Origin: Nemertoderma westbladi
Taxonomy: Eukaryota > Xenacoelomorpha > Nemertodermatida > Nemertodermatidae
NCBI GenBank assembly: GCA_032718475.1
Contig: JAUCBJ010001826.1
Span: 1 to 49,950, forward strand
Length of the DNA: 49,950 nt
Reading direction: 5' to 3'
Below are positions 11,857 through 22,871 of this stretch, one piece after another. The position numbers were made by a program, and so were the translations under genes. A model generated the notes under the pieces. That model was not told the DNA's origin. It made no database searches and saw only the letters and a program-made list of their open reading frames with translations. Every line of letters begins with the position of its first letter. The first letter of the stretch is position 1.

Positions 11857-13123
11857 TCCACGAAGCTAAGGAAAATCAACTACTTTCGCTAAGAAAGATT
11901 TTCCTTAGCTGAGATGGTCTATTCATAGTGGGCTATTTTACTTGTGTGAGGCAGATTTGGTTTTTTTTGATAGGTGAAAAAACTAGCCTTTAAAAGTACC
12001 CTGAAATTTTGCATGTATATACTACTCGTCGAGGCGCATCTTTTGGGCTGGGTCTCATATCCAGGAAAAATCTGGTTTCCATGGCAACGGACTTAGAAAA
12101 AAGTCTATGTATTTCAAGTCAATATTTAAAACTCTATTTGTAGGAAAACTATAATAGATATAAACTTGGGGTTTCTCAACACAACTATAAGGTCCATAGC
12201 AGAGCCGATTGAGGTTAAATAGAAAATCCAGTTACCTTGGCAACCGGGCTAGACAGATGTTAAAATTTATAAAATGTTAATTTGAAGCCTAAGGTTAAGG
12301 TGTTATGACTTGGGACCAACCCCTACCCCCACTATATAACTTATTCTGCATCCGAATTACATTGTTCTATTTTTCAGTTACCATGACAACCGCTGAAAAC
12401 AGATGTTTTTATTCAAAACTTATTCATTTGGACATAGACTTCACGATAAAATTTTACAAAACTGGGTATGTGTTATCTGGACCACGAGTTGGAACTTTTA
12501 GTGAAACTTAAATTATTCCAGAAATTTAGTTACCATGGTAACTGTAGTTTATTAAACTCTATATCATTCAAATCTATATTGATAACTCTATTTGTAGCAA
12601 AACTGTAATATATATAAACTTGGGGTTTTGCAACTCATCTATAAGATCCATATCCAAGCCGTTTGAGGTTAATTAGAAAATACAGTTACCATAGCAACAA
12701 GTCTAAACAGATGTTAAAATTTATAAAATGATAATTTGAAGCACAAGTTAATAGTATTATGACTTGGGACTAACCCCTACCCCCACAATATGACTTATTC
12801 TGCATCCGAATTACATTGTTCTATTTTTCAGTTTCCATGACAACCACTGCAAACAGATGCAATTTGATAGAAAATCGGTAATCTGGACATAAACTACAAT
12901 ATTTTCTGAAACTCAGTATATGTGTTATCTGAACCACAATCTGTACTGAATTTTTTTTCAAAGGTTAAAGCAACAGTTCCAGAGAACTCTAGTTTCCATG
13001 GGAATAGAAGTTAATTATTGACAATTGCTACTAAGCGAGGCTAAGCAACGAACCAAAGTGTGGCCGTTTGTTTAATTTTCCTTAGCTTCGTGGTTGCATT
13101 TCCTTTAGGAAATGCCTTTCTCG
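11857..13123 (+). mobile_element. Helitron-like element E, 1,267 bp
   Basis: Starts TCCACGAAGC immediately after the CTAG of copy 2 (head-to-tail, no spacer) and ends with the 3' hairpin and CTCG. Unlike D and G it is followed by A rather than T. It carries six or more X-box-like monomers and no plausible protein; the 68-codon ORF inside is repeat sequence. Confidence 0.8.
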
Positions 13124-13259
13124 AAAATATGTGAACTACTAATCAACGATTCCCGGGTCGAGATCTCCACAAAGAATATAATTTACCGCTATAGCGGGTC
13201 CTTATCTGATCTACTAAACAGCCTCCCCAGACTGTGTATTTTCTAGGATAATCTATTGA
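13124..13259. other. 136-bp non-repeat spacer trapped among Helitron-like copies
   Basis: This stretch is not found in any of the Helitron-like copies. It is bounded by the CTCG of element E on the left and by the A^TCCACG start of element F on the right. It may be a captured genomic fragment or a remnant of the former insertion locus. No gene is visible in it. Confidence 0.6.
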
Positions 13260-13966
13260 TCCACGAAGCTAAGGAAAATCAACTACTTTCGCTAAGAAAG
13301 ATTTTCCTTAGCTGAGATGGTCTATTCATAGTGGGCTATTTTACTTGTATGGGGCAGATTAGTTTTTTTTTGATAGGTGAAAAAACTAGCCTTTAAAAGT
13401 ACCCTGAAATTTTGCATGTATATACTACTCGTCGAGGCGCATCTTTTGGACTGGGTCTCATATCCATGAAAAATCTGGTTTCCATGGCAACGGACTTAGA
13501 AAAAAGTCTATGTATTCCAGTCAATATTTATAACTCTATTTGTAGGAAAACTATAATAGATATAAACTTGGGGTTTCTCAACTCAACTATAAGGTCCATA
13601 GCAGAGCCGATTGAGGTTAAATAGAAAATCCAGTTACCTTGGCAACCGGGCTAAACAGATGTTAAAATTTATAAAATGTTAATTTGAAGCCTAAGGTTAA
13701 GGTGTTATGACTTGGGACCAACCCCTACCCCTACTATATAACTTATTCTGCGTCCTAATTTGATTGTTCTATTTTGCAGTTACCATGACAACTGCTGTAA
13801 ACAGATGTTTTTATACAAAAATTACTCATTTGGACATAGACTTCGCTATAAAATTTTACGAAACTGGTTATGTGTTAACTAGACCACTAGTTGGAACTTT
13901 TAGTGAAACTAAAAAACATTCCAGAAATATCTAGTTAACGTGGTAACTAGAGTTTATTACAGATTA
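13260..13966 (+). mobile_element. Helitron-like element F, 3'-truncated
   Basis: Typical TCCACGAAGC 5' end with internal hairpin. It follows the composite for about 700 bp and stops at ACAGATTA, where element G begins. No 3' remainder of F is found after G, so F lacks its own 3' end. Confidence 0.8.
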
Positions 13967-15232
13967 TCCACGAAGCTAAGGAAAATCAACTACTTTCGCT
14001 AAGAAAGATTTTCCTTAGCTGAGATGGTCTATTCATAGTGGGCTATTTTACTTGTGTGAGGCAGATTTGGTTTTTTTTGATTCCGGAAAAAACTAGCCTT
14101 TAAAAGTACCCTGAAATTTTGCATGTATATACTACTCGGCGAGGCGCATCTTTTGGGCCGGGTCTCATATCCAGGAAAAATTTGGTTTCCATGGCAACGG
14201 ACTTCAAAAAAAGTCTATGTATTTCAAGTCAATATTTATAACTCTATTTGTAGGAAAACTATAATAGATATAAACTTGGGGTTTCGCAACACAACTATAA
14301 GGTCCATAGTAGATCCGATTGAGGCTAAATAGAAAATCCAGTTACCTTGGCAACCGGGATAAACAGATGTTAAAATTTATAAAATGTTAATTTGAGGCCT
14401 AAGGGCAAGGTGTTATGACTTGGGACCAACCCTTACCCCCACTATATAACTTATTCTGCATCCGAATTACATTGTTCTATTTTTCAGTTACCATGACAAC
14501 CGCAGAAAACAGATGTTTTTATACAAAAATTATTCATTTGGACATAGACTTTGCGATAAAATTTTACAAAACTGGGTACGTGTTATCTGGACCACTAGTT
14601 GGAACTTTTAGTGAAACTTAATTATTCCAGAAATTTAGTTACCATGGTAACTGTAGTTTATTAAACTCTATATCATTCAAGTCTATATTGATAACTCTAT
14701 TTGTAGCAAAACTGTAATATATATAAACTTGGGGTTTTGCAACTCATCTATAAGATCCATATCCAAGCCGTTTGAGGTTAATTAGAAAATACAGTTACCA
14801 TAGCAACAAGTCTAAACAGATGTTAAAATTTATAAAATGATAATTTGAAGCACAAGTTAATAGTATTATGACTTGAGACTAACCCCTACCCCCACTATAT
14901 GACTTATTCTGCATCCGAATTACATTGTTCTATTTTTCAGTTTCCAAGACAACCACTGCAAACAGATGCATTTTGATAGAAAATCGGTAATTTGGACATA
15001 AACTACAATATTTTTTGAAACTCAGTATATGTGTTATCTGAACCACAATCTGTACTGAATTTTTTTTCAAAGGTTAAAGCAACAGTTCCAGAGAACTCTA
15101 GTTTCCATGGGAATAGAAGTTAATTATTGACAAATGCTACTAAACGAGGCTAAGTAACGAACCAAAGTGTGGCCGTTTGTTTAATTTTCCTTAGCTTCGT
15201 GGTTGCATTTCCTTTAGGAAATTCCTTTCTCG
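13967..15232 (+). mobile_element. Helitron-like element G, 1,266 bp
   Basis: Full-length sister of element E. It begins TCCACG after A (end of F) and ends with the hairpin (one stem change, GGAAATTC) and CTCG, followed by the T that resumes copy 1 (TAAACTACAATATTTTC). It therefore forms the right edge of the 6,522-bp block inserted in copy 1. Confidence 0.85.
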
Positions 15233-16529
15233 TAAACTACAATATTTTCTGAAACTCGGTATATGTGTTATCCACGAAGTTAAGGAAAATCAACTACTTT
15301 CGCTAAGAAAGATTTTCCTTAGCTGAGATGGTCTATTCATAGTGGGCTGTTTTACTTGTATGGAGCAGATTTAGTGTTTTTTGATAGGTGAAAAAACTAG
15401 CCTTTAAAAGTACCCTGAAATTTTGCATGTATATACAACTCATCAAGGCGCGTCGTGTGGGATGGGTCTCATATCCAGGAAAAATCTGGTTTCCATGGCA
15501 ACGGACTTAGAAAAAAGTCTATGTATTTCAAGTCAATATTTGTAACTCTATTTGTAGGAAAACTATAATACATATAAACTTGGGGTTTCCCAACACAACT
15601 ATAAGGTCCATAACAGAGCCAATTGAGGTTAAATAGAAAATCCAGTTACCTTGGCAACCGGGCTAAACAGATGTTAAAATTTTTAAAATGTTAATTTGAA
15701 GCCTAAGGTTAAGGTGTGATGACTTGGGACCAATCCCTACCCCCACTATATAACTTATTCTGCGTCCGAATTTGATTGTTCTATTTTGCAGTTACCATGA
15801 CAACCGCTGAAAACAGATGTTTTTATACAACAATTATTCATTTGGACATAGACTTCACGATAAAATTTTACAAAACTGGGTATGTGTTATCTGGACCACT
15901 AGTTGGAACTTTTAGTGAAACTCAAAACATTCCAGAAATATCTAGTTACCATGGTAACTGGAGCTTATTAAAGTCAATATCATTCAAGTCTATATTTTTA
16001 ACTCTTGTTTGTAGGAAAACTGTATTAGATATAAATATTGGGTTTCCCAACTCAACTATAAGGAAGGTCCTTAGAGGAGCCAATTGTGGTTAATTAGAAA
16101 ATCCAGTTACCTTGGTAACCAGGCTAAACAGATGTTATAATTTAAAAAATTATAATTAGAAACACAAGTTAAAGGCATTATGACTTGGGACCAACCCCTA
16201 CCACCATAATATCACTTATTCTGCATCCAATCTACGTTGTTCTATTTGCCAGTTACCTTGACAACCACTGCAAACAGACTTTTTAACAAATTAATAATTA
16301 ATTTTGCACATAAACTACTCAATGAAGCTTCCTTGAAGTCGATGTGTCACCTGGAACCACAAACTAGATCTTAATGTAAAACTCAGCATTTCTAGAAAAG
16401 TCCAGTTACCTTGGCAATACCGGGAGTTCTTTTAACTCGGTAAATCAATGAACTGATGAGTCAAAGAGTGTCTAATTTTCCTTAGCTTCGTGGTTGCATT
16501 TCCTTTAGGAAATGCCTTTCTAGTAATAA

Positions 16530-18857
16530 TCCACGAAGCTAAGGAAAATCAACTACTTTCGCTAAGAAAGATTTTCCTTAGCTGAGATGGTCTATTCATA
16601 GTGGGCTATTTTACTTGTGTGAGGCAGATTTGGGGTTTTTTGATAGGCGAAAAAACTAGCCTTTAAAAGTACCCTGAAATTTTGCATGTATATACTACTC
16701 GGCGAGGCGCATCTTTTGGGCCGGGTCTCATATCCAGGAAAAATCTGGTTTCCATGGCAACGGACTTCAAAAAAAGTCTATGTATTTCAAGTCAATATTT
16801 ATAACTCTATTTGTAGGAAAACTATAATAGATTTAAACTTGGGGTTTTGCAACACAACTATAAGGTCCATAGCAGATCCGATTGAGGCTAAATAGAAAAT
16901 CCAGTTACGTTGGCAACCGGGATAAACAGATGTTAAAATTTATAAAATGATAATTTGAGGCCTAAGGGCAAGGTGTTATGACTTGAGACCAACCCCTACC
17001 CCCACTATATAACTTATTCTGCATCCGAATTACATTGTTCTATTTTTCAGTTACCATGACAACAGCCGAAAACAGATGTTTTTATACAAAAATTATTCAT
17101 TTGGACATAGACTTCGCGATAAAATTTTACAAAACTGGGTATGTGTTATCTGCACCACTAGTTGGAACTTTTAGTGAAACTTAAATCATTCCAGAAATTT
17201 AGTTACCATGGTAACTGTAGTTTATTAAACTCTATATCATTCAAGTCTATATTGATAACTCTATTTCTAGCAAAACTGTAATATATATAAACTTGGGGTT
17301 TTGTAACTCATCTATAATTTCCATATCCATCCAAGCCGTTTGAGGTTAATTAGAAAGTACAGTTACCATAGCAACAAGACTAAACAGATGTTACTATTTA
17401 TAAAATGATAATTTGAAGCACAAGTTAATAGTATTATGACTTGGGACCAAGACCTACCCCCACTATATGACTTATTCTGCATCCGAATTACATTATTATA
17501 TTTTTCAGTTTCCATGACAACCACTGCAAACAGATGCATTTTGATAGAAAATCGGTAATTTGGACATAAACTACAATATTTTCTGAAACTCGGTATATGT
17601 GTTATCCACGAAGTTAAGGAAAATCAACTACTTTCGCTAAGAAAGATTTTCCTTAGCTGAGATGGTCTATTCATAGTGGGCTGTTTTACTTGTATGGAGC
17701 AGATTTAGTGTTTTTTGATAGGTGAAAAAACTAGCCTTTAAAAGTACCCTGAAATTTTGCATGTATATACAACTCATCAAGGCGCGTCGTGTGGGATGGG
17801 TCTCATATCCAGGAAAAATCTGGTTTCCATGGCAACGGACTTAGAAAAAAGTCTATGTATTTCAAGTCAATATTTGTAACTCTATTTGTAGGAAAACTAT
17901 AATACATATAAACTTGGGGTTTCCCAACACAACTATAAGGTCCATAACAGAGCCAATTGAGGTTAAATAGAAAATCCAGTTACCTTGGCAACCGGGCTAA
18001 ACAGATGTTAAAATTTTTAAAATGTTAATTTGAAGCCTAAGGTTAAGGTGTGATGACTTGGGACCAATCCCTACCCCCACTATATAACTTATTCTGCGTC
18101 CGAATTTGATTGTTCTATTTTGCAGTTACCATGACAACCGCTGAAAACAGATGTTTTTATACAACAATTATTCATTTGGACATAGACTTCACGATAAAAT
18201 TTTACAAAACTGGGTATGTGTTATCTGGACCACTAGTTGGAACTTTTAGTGAAACTCAAAACATTCCAGAAATATCTAGTTACCATGGTAACTGGAGCTT
18301 ATTAAAGTCAATATCATTCAAGTCTATATTTTTAACTCTTGTTTGTAGGAAAACTGTATTAGATATAAATATTGGGTTTCCCAACTCAACTATAAGGAAG
18401 GTCCTTAGAGGAGCCAATTGTGGTTAATTAGAAAATCCAGTTACCTTGGTAACCAGGCTAAACAGATGTTATAATTTAAAAAATTATAATTAGAAACACA
18501 AGTTAAAGGCATTATGACTTGGGACCAACCCCTACCACCATAATATCACTTATTCTGCATCCAATCTACGTTGTTCTATTTGCCAGTTACCTTGACAACC
18601 ACTGCAAACAGACTTTTTAACAAATTAATAATTAATTTTGCACATAAACTACTCAATGAAGCTTCCTTGAAGTCGATGTGTCACCTGGAACCACAAACTA
18701 GATCTTAATGTAAAACTCAGCATTTCTAGAAAAGTCCAGTTACCTTGGCAATACCGGGAGTTCTTTTAACTCGGTAAATCAATGAACTGATGAGTCAAAG
18801 AGTGTCTAATTTTCCTTAGCTTCGTGGTTGCATTTCCTTTAGGAAATGCCTTTCTAG
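16530..18857 (+). mobile_element. Helitron-like composite copy 3, intact 2,328 bp
   Basis: Uninterrupted reference copy. First half 16,530-17,604 (5' end TCCACGAAGCTAAGG); second half 17,605-18,857 with its own 5' end TCCACGAAGTTAAGG and the only 3' end (hairpin, CTAG). The 5' hairpin is AGCTAAGGAAAATC paired with GATTTTCCTTAGCT. The interior is made of monomers of about 153 bp, each opening with a GTTACC/GTTTCC-NN-GGCAAC or related X-box-like motif (13 seen). It sits 6 bp from copy 1 in the same TAA/ATA microsatellite. The 69- and 105-codon ORFs in all copies are by-products. Confidence 0.9.
16748..18752 (+). repeat. ~153-bp monomer array with RFX X-box-like motifs (copy 3)
   Basis: X-box-like 14-mers start at 16,748, 16,904, 17,050, 17,202, 17,362, 17,508, 17,823, 17,979, 18,124, 18,279, 18,440, 18,586 and 18,739. 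Spacings are 156, 146, 152, 160 and 146 in the first half and 156, 145, 155, 161, 146 and 153 in the second, with one double step of 315 between the halves. The two halves keep the same register, so this is a higher-order repeat. Equivalent arrays lie in every other Helitron-like copy in the window. Confidence 0.85.
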
Positions 18858-18900
18858 TATAATAATAATATAATAATAATATAATAATAATAATAAATAT
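18858..18900. repeat. TAA/ATA microsatellite, Helitron insertion site
   Basis: (ATAATA)n continues the same microsatellite seen at about 7655-7673 and at 16,524-16,529, once the Helitron-like copies are removed. Confidence 0.8.
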
Positions 18901-21511
18901 AAAATGGCAGTACTGCAGTACACAGTATGGGATCGTTCGTAGCTCTGTAGCTGACTGTCAGACTGTGGTGTTCAGAAGGAAATCGGACGTGCGTTGGATG
19001 TCCTGGATTGGAGTCTCAGTCTACCGACCAACTTGCAGGGTGAGGCTGTCCCTCTGCAGCTCTGATCCTGGGCGGTGGAGACTGTGCTGATGGCAGCGGA
19101 AAGGGAAGCGGGCAGCCGGGGCATTCTGTATCCCGATACTACAGCTGGTCCATGAAACTCTACGGTACAAACTCCGAGATGGAAAACTCGATGGGAAATC
19201 GGGGGGAAGAACTAGGCCTACGAAATTTCAGTTGAACCCATTCGATAGAGCGATAGAGGTGACCAGTTGGCCATCTCCCGCCGGACGGATTGCTGTGTCA
19301 TGCGCGTGACCAGAGGAGTTGGCATGGCACGGTACCCGGACGACTAAAGGAATAGTCGGATCCGGTCGTTACTATTCAGCTATTGACGAGGCGACGGTAA
19401 AGGACGAGGTGCGAGGGGCCATGTCGGGTTGGTTGGAGCACCGGAAGCGCGACACTCGATATCGGGACTGATAAAAATAGTTTTGGCTTCGGAGGAAACG
19501 GTAAGAAGTGCTTCAGGCGGCGTTTTGACGACTATCAGACTATGGACAACCATATGGACTAGGCGACGTGATCGGTTATCGGATCGATCTGGATGTGGGC
19601 ACAATTTGGTACCGGTACAGTAAAAACGGAAGTGATCTCGGGAAAGCTTTCGAGATTCCCGCTAATTTACGCAAACTCCCGTTATTCATGTATTCCCGCA
19701 GTCTGTCTGTATCTTTAAAGAATGCTGAAATTATGTTTATTTTCGCCGAATTTGTCCGTTTATCTGCGCATCTTCTTTCCGGGTACACCATTGTATCCCG
19801 GGTGCCGTTTTGTACCTACAATCTGATTACAATCTGATTATTATTATGATTGCTACATAACATGGTATAGAGACTATCTTATCTTATAACCGTTATCAAC
19901 AGTGTTGTAGTCATAATTTGCAACGTTTCATTGAAATAATCACTTCAAATATTCGAATACATTCTACCCATAATAATTAATACGAATTATTGTAAAACTA
20001 TTTTTCTATGCGGAAATCCAGACTGAAAGTCTCTCTCTTGATATCTGTTGTTCCTTTGCGTCAATATAATTAGAGTGTATTTAACAAATTTATTGTATCC
20101 GTTGAAATGTATTTGTTAAACAATAATTTAGTTGTCATGATTTTTAAGTAAGATTAGGTTAATTAAAGCCTTTATAAAATTATTATTATTATCCTGGGGG
20201 AAACTTTACAGCTTTATCGAAACTCTATAGCTCCATGGTAAGTATAGCTCCACGAAACTCTATGGGGGGAGGGGGGGGGGGGGGGGTAGTATACACCAGG
20301 TATTAAACTAAACTGAACCTTTTTCTTATATATGACGGACAGATTGTCGGATAGTCAGAAATACCAAATTTAATATACTATCTAGTTAAGTTTTTGAATT
20401 TATTTTTTGAAATATACCAGAACATGACTAGCTATTTTATTTTTAAAAAATAATGTTCTAGAACGAATATTTTTTGAAATATTTAAAAAATTATCAAACA
20501 CTAATTAGTATAAACAATTTCGTGGGAGGGTGTACGACGTACCTCCAGTTCCCCCTCCCTCCTCCAAGCCAATTACTAGCTCTACCTGTAGCATGGACGT
20601 AGGGAGCATCTGGAGTGGGGTAGGGCACATTTTTGAAAAGCGGACCTTTATCATTTAAATAATTTTTTTTATATTTATTATAACTAACCGACCACAGGAC
20701 TATGTTAATTAACCCAACCACCCCCCCCCCCCCCCCCCCCCCCCCGATTGTTACCTTAGATACCGCTATTAATATGTTTTTTGCAATTTAAAGTTGAAAT
20801 TTAAACCTGTATTTGTAAAAGAAATTCGAAAAAACTCAAAATACGAATGGATTTGATTTGATGGGATTGATTTGATTGTACCATGACCTTTTAATTGCAC
20901 ACAAATAAATACAATACAAAGCTAAAATAATGTTGGGACATCTTTAACAATTAACTTTACTACGTGTCTCATGTCCTAGAGCGTCCTCTACCGACAGGGG
21001 CGGTTCTAGGATTTTGCTTGGGGGGGGGGGGGGGGGGGGGGCAAAATATTTAATTTGCTGAGGTCAATTTTTCGGACTTGTAAATGGCTCCACGCAATCT
21101 GGCCACGTTTATAAACGCCAGCTTTAAATCGTTCAAAAAAAACATTCCTAACAACAACTTTGTCTAAACCCGTCCATGTCTAATTATCTAATTATTTAGT
21201 TAATGGAAGGGTCGCAGCCTTCAGCTGGTGGTAACCCGTATCGGTCCAAAGATGTGGAGGAGAGACGCGACGTGTGTGGCACTCCTTTCCATTAATTTGT
21301 AATGATATCGTTTATTGTTTTGGTTAGTTAGGTTTCGGTATGGAGATGGTGTTCTGCGCAATAAAATAATTATCTTATCTTATCGGATCGGACGGCATCT
21401 GACATATAATTCTACCTCATCAGGCTGTCAGATACCGGCCCTACTAATTACCCCAACCTACCACAAAACGACCACGATCTACCGCAATCTACTCCAACAA
21501 TTCGATACAGG
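18901..21511. other. unclassified region with poly-G and poly-C runs
   Basis: 18,960-19,830 is richer in GC and CG than its surroundings and has overlapping short ORFs on both strands, none recognisable. Homopolymers lie at 20,271-20,286 (16 G), 20,721-20,745 (25 C) and 21,020-21,041 (22 G). An (ATT)n run at about 20,180-20,193 may be a retroelement tail. No gene can be supported. Confidence 0.4.
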
Positions 21512-21629
21512 CATAATTACCACAATATTATTTTACAATGGCATCTAATTACCACAATATACAGAACGCAAGTGTCTAATTACCACAATAGGCCGACAGA
21601 ACGCAAGTGTCTAATTACCACAACACTAT
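21512..21629. repeat. left part of the 57-bp satellite array
   Basis: Units of CTAATTACCACAATATACAG plus AACGCAAGTG. The segment ACAATATTATTTTACAATGG found here is also found inside the main array at about 33,415. The array stops at CACTAT, the first copy of the BEL target duplication (ACTAT, 21,625-21,629), and resumes at 32,560 after the BEL-like element. Confidence 0.85.
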
Positions 21630-22859
21630 TGTAAAAGCTTCTGTGGGATATAACTGGCCCCTTTTGCTTCGCAATCCAGTTTCCCCCCAGGCGCTGGAAT
21701 ACTCTAAAAAGGTTCTCTAACTGTATATATATTCCCCTCGCCCGCAAGGTACCGTTACAGGTGTTTTAACGGACATAAAAGTCATTCTGCTATATACGTG
21801 TTTTGGCGGACATGGTAAGGCAAAAAACCTGCAATGCACCAACTACCTTTCACAGCTTAGCCGTGATGATTCATATTACGACATCTAACAGCTGGTTGCT
21901 GACATGGAAACAGCCATTGGATGCATGGTTCTTTGTTTGGCTTGAGCCAATCAGAGCGTTTTTTCCTGTCGACGTGTAGCTTTTCGGCCGATCATAAGGA
22001 GAGTGTTCAGTCTTACTGTTTTTACTTGATACTTTGTTGTTATTGCTGTCTAAGCCAGAAACACCGGCTCTAAGAACTCTAGTAAAACTGCTTAGATTAT
22101 AGAAAGTATAACTGTTACCGGCGGTGTTACCTCACTTAATTTAACTGCACTAATCATATTGTTTGTACTGCTATTTACCGTCAGTTATTAATTGTATCTA
22201 TTTGTTGATGGAAATATTGCTCTTTGGAGAATACGGATAAATCACCCAAAATTCCCAATTTCTTGATACACTACAGGTTAGAGAGACAGGCTATATATAA
22301 CAATTGCGATTTATATCAATGTGGTGTGTATTGAATCTAATGTTATTTAGTAGACACTACCTGAGTCAATTGCTGTTCTCTTTATGTGTGATCAAATATA
22401 CTGACGGTCGGCAGAATAGTGTGCATGATTGTGAGTGTGATGTGACTGGTAACAAAGCATTTCCTAAAGAATGCGACTTATACTTTAATCATAAGCCTTA
22501 TCGTTGCGTTTAGTATAAGTCCTAGCTCTGTTTAAATAGATAGAGCGCCACGTCCTAAAGGAACTGTTAATATTTCCCGAAAGTTAATAATATCTGTCAG
22601 AAATTACATTATTAGCGATCAATCGAATAATACAGTAGGCTTACACTGCAACCTTACACTGCAATAATAAAATCTAAGCATCCGAATTCAGCCTCCCGGG
22701 TGTAGATCCATCGGGTGAATGATCGCGCATGGGCTGGCTTCGGCTAATGTTTTGTTTATTAGCATAAAATATTGTCGTATGCTAAAGGTGTGTTAATTAA
22801 CTAAAAGACATATAAATTTTGGCAGGTTAAACTGCTAAAGGTCTTCAAAAGCGCGAACA
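21630..22859 (+). repeat. 5' LTR (1,230 bp)
   Basis: Begins TGTAAAAGC and ends GCGCGAACA. It contains a TATATAA box (22,294-22,300), an initiator-like TCAGTC (22,007-22,012) and an AATAAA (22,666-22,671). These place R somewhere between about 22,007 and 22,690, though which start is used is unclear. The 12-mer at 22,107-22,118 is the reverse complement of the first 12 bases after the LTR. A 64-codon ORF starting at ATG 22,319 lies inside. Confidence 0.95.
22319..22513 (+). CDS. small LTR-internal ORF, hydrophobic start and Cys-rich end (doubtful)
   Basis: 64 codons from an ATG, identical in the 3' LTR (32,027-32,221). The first 30 residues are hydrophobic (MWCVLNLMLF...) and the rest holds cysteines (CECD, ECD, YRCV), the look of a small secreted or membrane peptide. 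The ATG lies only 19 bp downstream of the TATA box, so a TATA-driven transcript would begin after it. It could only be read from an upstream start. No known family recognised; chance is a serious alternative. Confidence 0.2.
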   Translation: MWCVLNLMLFSRHYLSQLLFSLCVIKYTDGRQNSVHDCECDVTGNKAFPKECDLYFNHKPYRCV

Positions 22860-22871
22860 GTAACAGTTATA
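22860..22871 (+). promoter_or_regulatory. primer-binding-site position, self-complementary to the LTR
   Basis: The 12 bases directly after the 5' LTR (GTAACAGTTATA) do not start with TGG, so they do not pair with a tRNA CCA end. They are the exact reverse complement of LTR positions 22,107-22,118 (and 31,816-31,827). In the yeast element Tf1 the primer site pairs with the 5' end of the same RNA, which then primes itself. That model would fit if transcription starts near 22,107; it would not fit if the TATA at 22,294 sets the start. Confidence 0.5.

Larger units (their letters stand above)
7674..16523 (+). mobile_element. Helitron-like composite copy 1 (2,328 bp, split by a 6,522-bp insertion)
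   Basis: The two parts 7674-8710 and 15,233-16,523 add up to 2,328 bp and are collinear with the intact copy 3 (16,530-18,857). The 5' end is TCCACGAAGC preceded by A. The 3' end is the palindrome GCATTTCCTTTAGGAAATGC, then CTTTCTAG followed by T. These are Helitron hallmarks (5' TC, 3' hairpin plus CTRR, insertion between A and T). The sequence CCACGAAGCTAAGGAAAA at the 5' end is repeated inverted just before the 3' hairpin, the subterminal inverted repeat arrangement known from Helentron/Helitron2 non-autonomous elements. A second, internal 5' end (TCCACGAAGTTAAGG) begins at 15,271. No Rep/helicase coding sequence is present. Confidence 0.85.

Noticed and set aside
7830-18427. Recurring 68-70- and 105-codon ORFs in the 7.8-18.4 kb region
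   Set aside because: They recur because the Helitron-like repeats recur, most do not start in a sensible context, they are not conserved in frame between monomers, and they show no domain.
7674-18857. Simple segmental duplication as the sole explanation of the 7.7-18.9 kb repeats
   Set aside because: Boundaries coincide exactly with TC/CTAG or TC/CTCG ends and A^T sites, and empty sites exist, which a plain duplication would not give.
19380-19837. Overlapping ORFs on both strands in a CG-richer stretch
   Set aside because: Short, overlapping on opposite strands, with no domain and no splice or promoter evidence; could be an exon but nothing supports it.
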